Origin: Fervidobacterium gondwanense DSM 13020
Lineage (GTDB): Bacteria > Thermotogota > Thermotogae > Thermotogales > Fervidobacteriaceae
Reading direction: 5' to 3'
Assembly (NCBI RefSeq): GCF_900143265.1
Contig: NZ_FRDJ01000004.1
Span: forward strand, 62,001-126,000
Length of the DNA stretch: 64,000 nucleotides
The notes under the pieces were generated by a model. It ran no database searches and was not told the origin of the DNA. It saw only the letters and a list, made by a program, of their open reading frames with translations. How positions within the stretch are numbered: the first letter of the stretch is position 1; the number at the start of each line of letters is the position of its first letter. This document shows, one piece after another, positions 50,102 through 58,240 of this stretch. The position numbers and the translations under genes are program-made.

Positions 50102-51109
50102 ATGAAGTTTAGGAGCTTGTTTTTGGTACTGAGCTTTTTACTTTTGGCTGGAACTGTTCTTTTAGCAAATGGCGTGGTGAACGTCTATACTGACAGACAT
50201 TATGAAACTGACGATGCTATTTTCAAGCTATTCGAGCAATCGACAAACATTAAAGTTAACGTGCTTAAAATTGGTTCTGATGAATTAGTTCAGCGACTTA
50301 AACTTGAAGGCAAGAATACGCAAGCTGACCTTATCATCGTTGCGGATGTTGGAAGGTTATATTCAGCAAAAGAAGAAGGTTTGCTCCAGCCTGTGAAGAG
50401 TGAATTTCTAAATCGTGTAATTCCAGAAAAGTTCCGCGACGTTGATAACTATTGGTTCGCACTTACGAAAAGAGCAAGGGTTATAGTCTATTCAAAAGAG
50501 CGAGTAAATCCATCTGAGATAAAAACATATCAGGATTTGGCGAACCCAAAGTGGAAGGGTAAGATTCTTGTTAGAACATCAGCACATGTTTATAACCGCT
50601 CGCTTCTTGCTTCTCTAATTGCTTTGCACGGTGAAGATTATGCTCGCGACTGGGCTTCAAAGATAGTTTCTAATCTGGCTCGCGAACCGAAAGGAAATGA
50701 CAGAGATCAGATAAAAGCTATCGCCGCTGGTGTTGGTGACATCGCTATCGTTAACAGCTATTATGTAGGGCTCATGATTAATTCAAGCGACCCAGAAGAA
50801 CGTTCAGCTGTGAGCAAGATTGGAGTTATATTCCCGAATCCTACACATGTTAATATCAGTGGTATGGGATTAGTAAGGTATGCAAAGAATCACCACAACG
50901 CTATCAAGTTAATGGAATTCCTCCTATCGCCCAAAGTTCAAAAGATGTATGCAGATGCAAATTATGAATTCCCAATTAATCCAGAGGTTGAGCCGGGAGA
51001 GTTGTTGAAATCTTGGGGAACATTCACAGAGCAAAACATAAGGCTTTCCAGAATAGGTGAACTTGGCAGCAAGGCAGCAATGATATTCAATATAGTTGGA
51101 TGGAAATAA
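50102..51109 (+). CDS. Iron(III) ABC transporter substrate-binding protein (FbpA/FutA-like)
   Basis: A 335-residue periplasmic binding protein. Signal peptide about 1-21 (LFLVLSFLLLAGTVLLA), then VVNVYTDRHYETDDAIFKLF, ADLIIVADVGRLYSAKEEGL, ALTKRARVIVYSKERVNP, GVGDIAIVNSYYVGLM (the tyrosine pair that holds Fe3+, about 215) and ISGMGLVRYAKNHHNA. Tyrosine-based iron binding is the family mode. Start at MKFRSLFL follows AAGGAGGAAG. Cotranscribed with a two-domain permease and ATPase downstream. Confidence 0.9.
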   Translation: MKFRSLFLVLSFLLLAGTVLLANGVVNVYTDRHYETDDAIFKLFEQSTNIKVNVLKIGSDELVQRLKLEGKNTQADLIIVADVGRLYSAKEEGLLQPVKSEFLNRVIPEKFRDVDNYWFALTKRARVIVYSKERVNPSEIKTYQDLANPKWKGKILVRTSAHVYNRSLLASLIALHGEDYARDWASKIVSNLAREPKGNDRDQIKAIAAGVGDIAIVNSYYVGLMINSSDPEERSAVSKIGVIFPNPTHVNISGMGLVRYAKNHHNAIKLMEFLLSPKVQKMYADANYEFPINPEVEPGELLKSWGTFTEQNIRLSRIGELGSKAAMIFNIVGWK

Positions 51110-51125
51110 TCTGAGTAATCTTTAC

Positions 51126-51163
51126 CGCAGGTAATACTATATTACTGCCTGCGATCTATTTTT
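51126..51163 (+). terminator. Hairpin between the binding protein and permease genes
   Basis: CGCAG and GTAAT arms (51126-51135) pair with ATTAC and CTGCG (51041-51053 region, 51141-51153) around a 3-nt bulge, then a T-rich run. Likely partial terminator giving excess binding protein over permease. Confidence 0.5.
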
Positions 51164-51183
51164 GACTCAAAGAGGGTGATTTT

Positions 51184-52797
51184 CTGGGTAAATTAAGACA
51201 AAGCTTTCTTAATTACTGGAGCCTTCTAAGCCTTACTGCTATTGTCTTTATACTTCTGCCTAACGTGGCTGTATTTTTTGGTAGTGTAAACAATATCAGC
51301 CCTTACTGGGAGCACATCAAGAGTTACCTTTTAAAAGACCACATCAAGAACACTGTTGTTATGCTGCTGTTCACCGGAATATTTTCATCTGTAATCGGCG
51401 TTACGGCGGCATGGTTTGTGGTCCGCTACGACTTTCCACTGAGGAACTTCTTTTCGTGGGCACTTGTCTTGCCCCTGGCTTTCCCACCATACGTAGGGGC
51501 TTATACTTACAGCAATTTGCTTAGTTACACAGGACCTGTTCAGCTGTTTTTGAGAAGTCTCGGAATTCAAGTCAATCAAGAGTACTTCGATATTATGAAT
51601 ATCAAAGGTGCAATATTCATCTACACAGTTTTCCTATTTCCTTATGTATATCTTATCGCAAGATCTTTTATCCAAAAAGAATCTGGTTCACTGATTGAAG
51701 TCTCAAGAACGCTCGGGAAAAATGCATGGGAGATTTTCTTTAAAGTCGTTTTGCCAATATCGCGTGGTCCAATAATTGCCGGAGTTAGCCTCGTGCTCAT
51801 GGAAGTTTTGAACGACTATGGCGTGGTAAAGTACTTTGGGATTCAGACACTCAGCACAACTATTTTCACAGCATGGTTCAACATGGGCGATCTGACAGCA
51901 GCTAAAAAAGTAGCTTCCACGCTCATGGTTTTCGTATTCGTATTATTATTCATAGAGAGGTTTTCGAGAAGAAGGAAAAGATATGAATACACGACAACGA
52001 AAGTAAAGCCTCTAAACCGTGAAAAGCTTGGTGGTCTCAAAGGTGTCTTGGTCAGTCTCTTCGCCTTTGCCATATTTTCAATCGGCTTTCTAATTCCACT
52101 AATACAGATAATCTATTCGGCTTCTTTCTCACTCAATTTACTACTTAATTCAGAACTTATTGTTTTTGTCCTTAATTCGTTGAAGATAGCCATCACTGCA
52201 ACAATTGTTATTGTAGTCTTTTCTCTGATTATCGCGAATACCGTCAGAATAGCAACAAACGGTTTCATTAAATCGTATAGGGAATTGGCGACTTTTGGAT
52301 ATTCCGTACCCGGTGCTGTTGTGGCTATCGGAATTTTGTATGTAATCTTCTCTCTAAATAACGTGTTATTTAACGGCAACGCCGGTTTCTTGCTCAGTTC
52401 AACGACGGTAATTCTTTTATTTGCGTACCTGATAAGATTTCTCGCAGTTGGTTACAGCTCGATAGAAGCTGGTTTTCAAAAGATTGGCAAGTCTTTTTTT
52501 GAAGCTTCAAGAACGCTCGGGCACGGTGTGACTGCCACGTTTTTCAAGGTTGACTTGCCAATGCTTAGGCCAGCTGTCGTAAGTGCTATACTCCTTGTCA
52601 TGCTTGAAATCTTTAAAGAACTGCCGCTAACATTAATCCTCAGGCCATTCAACTTTGAAACGCTCGCAACAAAGATCTATCAGTACACTTCCGACGAAAT
52701 GCTCCCTGAGGCATCTGTTTTGTCTTTAATACTCGTTCTTATTTGTACTGCAGGAGTTTATTTAGTAACTCATCTGAACACAAAAGAGGTGAAGTGA
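51184..52797 (+). CDS. Iron(III) ABC transporter permease (two-domain FbpB type)
   Basis: About 537 residues with two homologous permease halves (about 60-265 and 300-535). Each half has the EAA loop for ATPase contact: EVSRTLGKNAWEIFFKVVLP (about 178) and EASRTLGHGVTATFFKVDLP (about 440). A GTG at 51265 is the first standard start, but the preceding in-frame codons encode the first helix (NYWSLLSLTAIVFILLP) needed in this family, and GAGGGTGAT lies just before CTG 51184, so a CTG start is likely. The next gene starts directly after the stop. Confidence 0.83.
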   Translation: MGKLRQSFLNYWSLLSLTAIVFILLPNVAVFFGSVNNISPYWEHIKSYLLKDHIKNTVVMLLFTGIFSSVIGVTAAWFVVRYDFPLRNFFSWALVLPLAFPPYVGAYTYSNLLSYTGPVQLFLRSLGIQVNQEYFDIMNIKGAIFIYTVFLFPYVYLIARSFIQKESGSLIEVSRTLGKNAWEIFFKVVLPISRGPIIAGVSLVLMEVLNDYGVVKYFGIQTLSTTIFTAWFNMGDLTAAKKVASTLMVFVFVLLFIERFSRRRKRYEYTTTKVKPLNREKLGGLKGVLVSLFAFAIFSIGFLIPLIQIIYSASFSLNLLLNSELIVFVLNSLKIAITATIVIVVFSLIIANTVRIATNGFIKSYRELATFGYSVPGAVVAIGILYVIFSLNNVLFNGNAGFLLSSTTVILLFAYLIRFLAVGYSSIEAGFQKIGKSFFEASRTLGHGVTATFFKVDLPMLRPAVVSAILLVMLEIFKELPLTLILRPFNFETLATKIYQYTSDEMLPEASVLSLILVLICTAGVYLVTHLNTKEVK

Positions 52798-53514
52798 ATG
52801 TTCTTAGAAATCAAAGATTTATATTTTCGCTATAGAAATTCGAAAGATTACGCTCTCAAGAACGTAAATTTCAGCGTAGAAGAAGGAGAAATTATATGCA
52901 TCTTAGGCGAGAGTGGAAGCGGAAAGAGCACTCTTCTTCGTTTAATCTCCGGACTGGAAATACCACAGCAAGGTAGCATTAGAATTGCAGGAAAAACAAT
53001 GGTAGATGACGTGACGTTCGTTCCACCTGAAAAGAGAAATGTCGGATTTGTGTTTCAAGATTACGTACTTTTCCCACACCTTAATGTATCGCAAAATATA
53101 CTCTTCGGTGTTCGTGAAAAAGATAAGTCAAAAAGAGAAGAGATTCTTTATAGAATATTGAAAATGCTGAAAATTGAGGAATTAAGAGATAGATATCCGT
53201 ACCAGCTCAGCGGCGGGCAACAGCAGAGAGTGGCACTCGCACGTGCATTAGCGATGGACCCGTCTATGGTATTGTTAGATGAGCCTTTTAGCAATCTCGA
53301 TGCGACCCTTCAAGAAAGCATACGACGAGAAATTAAAGATATAATCAAATCAACTGGAAAAACCTGCATCTTTGTCTCTCATGACAAAGAAGACGCTATA
53401 GAGCTAGCCGACAAGATTGCAATTATACATAAGGGCGAAATAATCTTCTACGCAGTGAATTCTGTTTTTCGTTCTTCAATTCTAAACCAAGAGATACCTG
53501 CTCATCTCGCATAA
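52798..53514 (+). CDS. Iron(III) ABC transporter ATP-binding protein (FbpC-like)
   Basis: A 238-residue ATPase: Walker A LGESGSGKSTLLRLI (about 34), Q-loop FVFQDYVLFPHL (about 84), signature YQLSGGQQQRVALARAL (about 137), Walker B VLLDEPFSNLDA (about 158), H-loop FVSHDKEDAIELAD (about 192). It lacks the long regulatory tail of E. coli-type FbpC/CysA proteins. ATG immediately follows the permease stop codon. A weak hairpin (AAACATA/TATGTTT, 53532-53553) follows. Confidence 0.92.
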   Translation: MFLEIKDLYFRYRNSKDYALKNVNFSVEEGEIICILGESGSGKSTLLRLISGLEIPQQGSIRIAGKTMVDDVTFVPPEKRNVGFVFQDYVLFPHLNVSQNILFGVREKDKSKREEILYRILKMLKIEELRDRYPYQLSGGQQQRVALARALAMDPSMVLLDEPFSNLDATLQESIRREIKDIIKSTGKTCIFVSHDKEDAIELADKIAIIHKGEIIFYAVNSVFRSSILNQEIPAHLA

Positions 53515-53574
53515 CTCTCTGCCAGCTTTCGAAACATAGCCGTTCTTATGTTTTCTCGAAATACATTTCACCCC

Positions 53575-53603
53575 TTGACACTTTAAAGAGCATATGATAT
53601 TAT
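53575..53603 (+). promoter_or_regulatory. Promoter of the tRNA-Lys-Leu-Gly cluster
   Basis: TTGACA (53575-53580), 17-nt spacer, TATTAT (53598-53603). Confidence 0.85.
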
Positions 53604-53637
53604 TCTTATCGGCACGTCTTGCCAAAGACGAATAGGT

Positions 53638-53713
53638 GACCTGGTAGCTCAGCAGGTAGAGCACCTGACTTTTAATCAGGGGGTCGCGGGTTCGAATCCC
53701 GCCCGGGTCACCA
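53638..53713 (+). tRNA. tRNA-Lys (TTT)
   Basis: Acceptor GACCTGG/CCGGGTC (one G-T pair), anticodon loop CTTTTAA giving TTT, T arm GGTTCGAATCC, encoded CCA. 76 nt. Confidence 0.96.
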
Positions 53714-53720
53714 GAGAGGT

Positions 53721-53810
<90 letters not shown>

Positions 53811-53826
53811 GGTAGAAGGTTAACGA

Positions 53827-53901
53827 GCGGGTGTAGCTCAGCGGTAGAGCACTTGCTTGCCAAGCAAGGGGTCGCGGGTTCGAAACCCGTCACCCGCTCC
53901 A
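53827..53901 (+). tRNA. tRNA-Gly (GCC)
   Basis: Acceptor GCGGGTG/CACCCGC, anticodon GCC within CTTGCCAAG, T arm GGTTCGAAACC, encoded CCA. 75 nt. Confidence 0.96.
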
Positions 53902-53920
53902 GATTTTAGAAATTCCGTGC

Positions 53921-53943
53921 GAGCGCACAAGCGCTCTTTTTTT
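53921..53943 (+). terminator. Terminator of the tRNA-Lys-Leu-Gly cluster
   Basis: Stem GAGCGC (53921-53926) and GCGCTC (53931-53936), then seven Ts. Confidence 0.85.
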
Positions 53944-53992
53944 ATCGAAATTCTTTGAATGTTTTGAACGAAAATCACTTCAAAAAGGCTTC

Positions 53993-54021
53993 TTGACGAA
54001 TTTTTCATCTCGTGGTATAAT
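53993..54021 (+). promoter_or_regulatory. Promoter of tRNA-Leu (GAG)
   Basis: TTGACG (53993-53998), 17-nt spacer, TGgTATAAT with -10 at 54016-54021. Confidence 0.88.
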
Positions 54022-54053
54022 ATATAGCGATCGCGATAAAAATCCAAATCTAT

Positions 54054-54141
54054 GCCGAGGTGGCGGAATTGGCAGACGCACATGGTTGAGGGCCATGCGG
54101 TCATTGGGACCGTGCGGGTTCAAATCCCGCCCTCGGCACCA
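54054..54141 (+). tRNA. tRNA-Leu (GAG)
   Basis: Acceptor GCCGAGG/CCTCGGC, long variable arm, anticodon loop TTGAGGG giving GAG, encoded CCA. 88 nt. Confidence 0.96.
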
Positions 54142-54152
54142 AAATAATAGAC

Positions 54153-54178
54153 GCGCCCTATCAAGGGCGTTATTTTTT
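54153..54178 (+). terminator. Terminator of tRNA-Leu (GAG)
   Basis: Stem CGCCCT (54154-54159) and AGGGCG (54164-54169) with T-rich tail. Confidence 0.8.
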
Positions 54179-54267
54179 CAATACATCTGTATCCATTTGT
54201 CTTAAACGATTCTTGCTTTAAAATAGTCTAATTATATTGGAAAGAAAGTCATTGACAATTTAATATT

Positions 54268-54627
54268 GGGGGCGAACGGTTTCGACGGGGGTAAGTCTTC
54301 GTTGGAAGCGAGCCGAGGTTGCCTGCTGTCCGCGTTAAAAAACGGCAGGAAAAAGTTAAGTGCCAACGAATACGTTCCTCTCGCTGCCTAATTAACAGGT
54401 AGCCGTCCGCTACAGAGTCTGGCCAGTGCTCTGTAGTTGGGCGTGACCCAACTGGCCAGGTAGTTCGGATGCGCCTCACGTCTGAAACTACCTTACTCAG
54501 TGAGGCTGGTTAGTTAGTAGCCTGTCTGTGGGCGACTAACTGGCGAGATCCAAATCACAGACTGCGCTCGGAGATGCCAACGTGGATTTACTTTCGGACG
54601 CGGGTTCGATTCCCGCCGCCTCCACCA
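54268..54627 (+). ncRNA. ssrA: tmRNA (transfer-messenger RNA)
   Basis: A 360-nt one-piece tmRNA for rescuing stalled ribosomes. The ends form the tRNA-like part: 5' GGGGGCG pairs with 3' CGCCTCC (one G-T pair), followed by A and encoded CCA, with GGTTCGATTCC as T arm and the conserved GAACGGTTTCGACGGGG near the 5' end. After TTAAGT the tag frame reads GCC AAC GAA TAC GTT CCT CTC GCT GCC TAA, giving ANEYVPLAA, ending in the LAA degron used by ClpXP-type proteases. Confidence 0.97.
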
Positions 54628-54632
54628 GATAG

Positions 54633-54663
54633 AAAAGCCCTGAGAAATCAGGGCTTTTTCTTT
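54633..54663 (+). terminator. Terminator of ssrA; left copy of a 26-bp inverted repeat
   Basis: AAAAGCCCTGA-GAAA-TCAGGGCTTTT (54633-54658), then TTC and T-rich sequence. Its exact reverse complement recurs at 55384-55409, on the other side of the frameshifted acetyltransferase gene. Confidence 0.9.
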
Positions 54664-54807
54664 AATCCGGTGACGTAGTATACCTGTAATCAGTTCGGTT
54701 CTATATACTAAGTGAAACAATTGCTTTTTTGTGCTGGTTTACAAAAGTATTAGATGATTTTCTTCTTCATTGATATTCTTTGATCATTTAGTCATGGGGA
54801 TGCTTTA

Positions 54808-55310
54808 ATGGATGTGACTGTTAGACCTATAAGGTTAGAAGACGTATCTTTCTCAGTGAATTGCGGACTATGGATGGTACAAGGGAGACAACACTCGGTA
54901 TTAAGAGTGAAATGATAACAAAATCCGAAGAGTATATAAGGGATTTGGGACCAAACGACCATGTGTTTGTGGCAAGGATAACAGAAAACGGAGAAAAGAA
55001 AGTAGTTGGATTTATTGGACTTCATGTGAACACAAACCCGAGACAAGGACACTCTGCACGCCTCGGCATTGCAGTTCACAAGGATTACAAGGGTAGAGGA
55101 ATAGGTAGAGCATTATCAAATGAAATCTTAGACTTGGCAGATAATTGGTCGAGACTACTAAGAATCAAACTTGTGGTTTTTGTTGATAACGAGAGAGCCA
55201 TAAAACTTTATGAATCCTTAGGATTTCAAATAGAGGGAATAAAGAAATACGCTGCAGTTAAAGAGGGAAAGTATGCGGACATCTATATAATGGCGAGATA
55301 CAACTTGTGA
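54808..55310 (+). pseudogene. GNAT acetyltransferase, frameshifted near the N terminus
   Basis: An acetyl-CoA dependent N-acetyltransferase interrupted by a one-base shift. ATG 54808, after GGGGATG, opens MDVTVRPIRLEDV, the usual GNAT first strand, then the frame runs out; the next frame over continues as IFLSELRTMDGTRETTLG and carries the rest of the fold: VVGFIGLHVNTNPRQGHSAR, the acetyl-CoA pyrophosphate loop KDYKGRGIGRALSNEIL (Q/RxxGxG/A) and VFVDNERAIKLYESLGFQIEG. Restoring one base near 54844 would join them. The second part could still be made from TTG 54861 (149 codons) but would lack strand 1. Either a true lesion, a sequencing slip, or an unusual start. Confidence 0.75.
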
Positions 55311-55383
55311 CTCACTAGAATAATTGATAGTTCTTTAATTAATAAGAGTTCTGTTCTCAATAAAAATCATTACATATAGTTCT

Positions 55384-55416
55384 AAAAGCCCTGATTTCTC
55401 AGGGCTTTTGCTTTTT
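55384..55416 (+). terminator. Terminator after the acetyltransferase gene; right copy of the inverted repeat
   Basis: AAAAGCCCTGA-TTTC-TCAGGGCTTTT (55384-55409) followed by GCTTTTTTG. Reverse complement of the ssrA terminator stem-loop. Confidence 0.88.
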
Positions 55417-55435
55417 TGTTATATGTCAAAATCGA

Positions 55436-55463
55436 TTGACAACTCGCAAATACAAGGTATACC
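55436..55463 (+). promoter_or_regulatory. Promoter of the GH3 gene
   Basis: TTGACA (55436-55441), 16-nt spacer, TATACC (55458-55463). Confidence 0.7.
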
Positions 55464-55541
55464 ATTATATAAGCAAGTTTCTTTGAGTATTGAAAAATTA
55501 CAAATATATCAATAGACCACACGATTGAGGAGGCAGGTATC

Positions 55542-57719
55542 GTGGGAAGGAAGAAAGTAGATATCAAGAAACTGCTACAGTCTATGACATTAAAAGAAAA
55601 AATAGGACAGTTGGTGCAATTAGCACCATTCCTTTTCAAAGATAGTGCTAAAGGTATAGTAACAGGTCCTATGGAATGGCTCGGAATTAAGGATTCTGAT
55701 GTGTGGAACGCTGGTTCTGTGTTGGGAACAGCGGGAGCTGAAGAAACAATAGAAATACAGAAGATGTACTTAGAAAGAAACCAAAAGAAAATCCCCCTTA
55801 TGTTCATGGCTGACATCATCCACGGATACAGGACGATATTCCCTATTCCACTGGCGCTTGGCTGTACTTGGGATGAGAAGTTAGTTGAGAAAGCAGCAAG
55901 GGTATCTGCGATAGAAGCTTCAGCAGGTGGTGTGCACGTAACGTTCTCACCTATGGTTGACCTCGTCAGAGATCCAAGATGGGGAAGAGTTATGGAGTCG
56001 ACAGGAGAAGATCCATATTTGAACAGCGTTATGGCACGTGCATTTGTGAGAGGTTACCAAGGAGATGATATTTCAAAAGAAGGAAACATCGCATCCTGTG
56101 TAAAGCACTTTGCAGCGTACGGAGCGGTGGAAGGTGGAAGAGAGTACAATACCGTTGATATCTCTGAAAGGATGCTTAGGGAATTTTACCTGCCTGCATA
56201 TAAGGCAGCTATCGATGAAGGGTGCAAGATGGTTATGACTTCATTCAACACCGTCAACAGCATACCTTCATCAGGCAACAAGTGGCTCTTGAGAGGCATT
56301 TTGAGAGGCGAATGGGGATTTGACGGCGTAACTATATCCGACTGGGGTGCGATAAAGGAACTTATTCCTCACGGAGTTGCAGAGGACGAAAAGGAAGCTG
56401 CCGAGAAGGCTATAAAAGCTGGCGCTGATATAGACATGATGACAGGATGCTATGCTAAGAATTTGGAGAAGTTAGTCAAAGAAGGGAAAGTAGACGAAAA
56501 ACTCATCGATGAAGCTGTCTACAGGATACTAAAACTCAAGGAAGAGCTTGGCTTGTTTGAAAATCCATTCAAAGGCGCAGACAAAGAAAAGGAAAAACAA
56601 ATTGTCTTATGTGATGAACATAGAAGGATTGCACGCGAAGTGGCAGCGGCATCAGTTGTTCTGCTGAAAAACCAAGATGTTTTACCATTTGATAAAAACA
56701 TCAGAAAATTGGCTATAATAGGTCCTTATTCCGATGAACACGCTATCTTAGGTCCTTGGTCCTGGCAGGGAAAATGGGAAGAATCCGTCTCGTTGAAAGA
56801 AGGAATCGCCAACAAGATAGGCGAAAGCAAAGTCTTAGTTGCAAAGGGCTGTGAAATCGAAGGCGAGAGTGATTCGCAGTTCAAGAAATCGCTCAGACAA
56901 GCTTTGAAAGCAGCAAACGAAGCCGATATAATAGTCCTCGCACTTGGTGAGCATTATGACATGAGCGGAGAAGCAAGGAGCAGAGCGTTTATAACTTTGC
57001 CAGGAAGGCAAGAGGAATTGGCAAGAGAAATTATAAAACTTGGAAAGCCCACAGTTGTTGTACTCTTCAACGGAAGGCCATTAGAGATTAGAGAGCTGTA
57101 CAACATTGCACCCGCAATCCTCGAAGCATGGTTCCCGGGCACAGAAGGTGGAAATGCAATCGCAGACATATTGTTCGGCGACAAAAACCCTTCAGCCAAG
57201 TTAACTATGAGTTTCCCATACACAGTTGGTCAGATACCAGTGTATTACAACCATTTCAATACAGGAAGGCCAAAACCAAGCGAAGATAGCACAGAAAGAT
57301 TCTGCTCGCACTACATAGACATACCCAACGCACCTTTATTACCTTTCGGATTTGGGCTAAGCTATACGGAATTTAAATACTCAAAGGTTAAGTTAGACAA
57401 GAAAGTCTTAACTCAGGACAGTGTAATCAAAGCAAGTGTAAAAGTCAAGAACGTCGGAAGATATCCTGGAGATGAAATAGTCCAACTTTACATAAGGGAC
57501 ATGGTAGCAAGTGTTGTCAGGCCGGTTAAAGAATTGAAAGGGTTTAAAAAGATACATTTGGAAGTAGGAGAAGAAAAGGAAGTCGTGTTTGAGATAAGGG
57601 AAGAAATGCTCAGATTCCATAACGAGAATATGGAATATGTATCGGAAAAAGGCAAATTCCAACTCATGATAGGTCCAAATTCAAAAGATGTCCAGACGGT
57701 GGAGTTTGAGTTGAGATAA
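55542..57719 (+). CDS. Glycoside hydrolase family 3 (beta-glucosidase / beta-xylosidase)
   Basis: A 725-residue cytoplasmic GH3 enzyme that removes terminal beta-linked sugars from oligosaccharides by a retaining mechanism. The N-terminal barrel (about 10-320) has KHFAAYGAVEGGREYNTVD and the nucleophile Asp in GVTISDWGAIKEL (about 267). The second sandwich domain (about 370-590) carries LALGEHYDMSGEARSRAF, with an acid/base glutamate candidate, and a fibronectin III-like domain ends the protein (about 635-725). No signal peptide, so oligosaccharides must be imported. GTG start follows GAGGAGGC. Monocistronic, with promoter and terminator. Confidence 0.93.
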   Translation: MGRKKVDIKKLLQSMTLKEKIGQLVQLAPFLFKDSAKGIVTGPMEWLGIKDSDVWNAGSVLGTAGAEETIEIQKMYLERNQKKIPLMFMADIIHGYRTIFPIPLALGCTWDEKLVEKAARVSAIEASAGGVHVTFSPMVDLVRDPRWGRVMESTGEDPYLNSVMARAFVRGYQGDDISKEGNIASCVKHFAAYGAVEGGREYNTVDISERMLREFYLPAYKAAIDEGCKMVMTSFNTVNSIPSSGNKWLLRGILRGEWGFDGVTISDWGAIKELIPHGVAEDEKEAAEKAIKAGADIDMMTGCYAKNLEKLVKEGKVDEKLIDEAVYRILKLKEELGLFENPFKGADKEKEKQIVLCDEHRRIAREVAAASVVLLKNQDVLPFDKNIRKLAIIGPYSDEHAILGPWSWQGKWEESVSLKEGIANKIGESKVLVAKGCEIEGESDSQFKKSLRQALKAANEADIIVLALGEHYDMSGEARSRAFITLPGRQEELAREIIKLGKPTVVVLFNGRPLEIRELYNIAPAILEAWFPGTEGGNAIADILFGDKNPSAKLTMSFPYTVGQIPVYYNHFNTGRPKPSEDSTERFCSHYIDIPNAPLLPFGFGLSYTEFKYSKVKLDKKVLTQDSVIKASVKVKNVGRYPGDEIVQLYIRDMVASVVRPVKELKGFKKIHLEVGEEKEVVFEIREEMLRFHNENMEYVSEKGKFQLMIGPNSKDVQTVEFELR

Positions 57720-57736
57720 TAAAAGTTTTGAAAAAG

Positions 57737-57762
57737 AAGCCCCGAGGAATCGGGGTTTTTTG
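57737..57762 (+). terminator. Terminator of the GH3 gene
   Basis: Stem CCCCGA (57740-57745) and TCGGGG (57750-57755), then six Ts. Confidence 0.88.
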
Positions 57763-57793
57763 GTTTGAAAATGAATATCCGAATTGATTTTAT

Positions 57794-58105
57794 TTACTGT
57801 CTTTGAAGATACTCCTTTCCCAGCTTATCAGCTGTAAGAATCGCTGCATAGACCATATCTGGCGTTACCTTGAATGGAATGTTGTGAATAGTTTCTCCTT
57901 CTGCACAAGCAGCTTCTGAAACCAATTTGATTTTTTCTTCAACCTTTTCCACAACTCCCATCTGCTCTAATGTTACTGGAAGCCCAACTTTTGTGCAGAA
58001 GTCTAAGAATTCTTCAATTTCCTCTATCGAACCGTTTTGTAGCACTAACTGAGCAAGTGTACCAAAAGCTGCTTTTTCTCCATGGTACAAGTGATGGCAA
58101 TCCTT
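57794..58105 (-). pseudogene. gldA: Remnant of glycerol dehydrogenase (C-terminal ~100 residues)
   Basis: Minus strand reads KDCHHLYHGEKAAFGTLAQL followed by VLQNGSIEEIEEFLDFCTKV and GLPVTLEQMGV, the C-terminal helical domain of iron-alcohol-dehydrogenase-type glycerol dehydrogenase, including the HxxxHGE metal-ligand histidine (HLYHGEK). A full GldA is about 360-370 residues; here an in-frame TGA lies just before KDC and the NAD-binding half is missing, replaced by the promoter region of the radical SAM gene. A TTG at 58090 could in principle start a 98-residue peptide, but it would not be an enzyme. Confidence 0.8.
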
Positions 58106-58129
58106 TCATAGCAGGGTTAGTGGTTGTGT

Positions 58130-58135
58130 TATAAT
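58130..58135 (+). promoter_or_regulatory. -10 of the radical SAM/SPASM gene
   Basis: TGtTATAAT extended -10 about 105 nt before the start codon; no good -35. Confidence 0.45.
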
Positions 58136-58240
58136 TTATATTGTATACAGACTCATAGTTCGAACAATTTTTCACAGATAGATTACTAAGAATTCACAAA
58201 ACAATTAGCTTCTTGAGTACGAGTTGGAGGTGTTTGTTAG

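Noticed and set aside
54268-54627. Open frames across the tmRNA, read on either strand
   Set aside because: The structured RNA with its ends, tag frame and CCA fully explains the region.
58106-58240. A RiPP precursor peptide for the SPASM enzyme
   Set aside because: The gap contains no open frame longer than a few codons behind a ribosome binding site.
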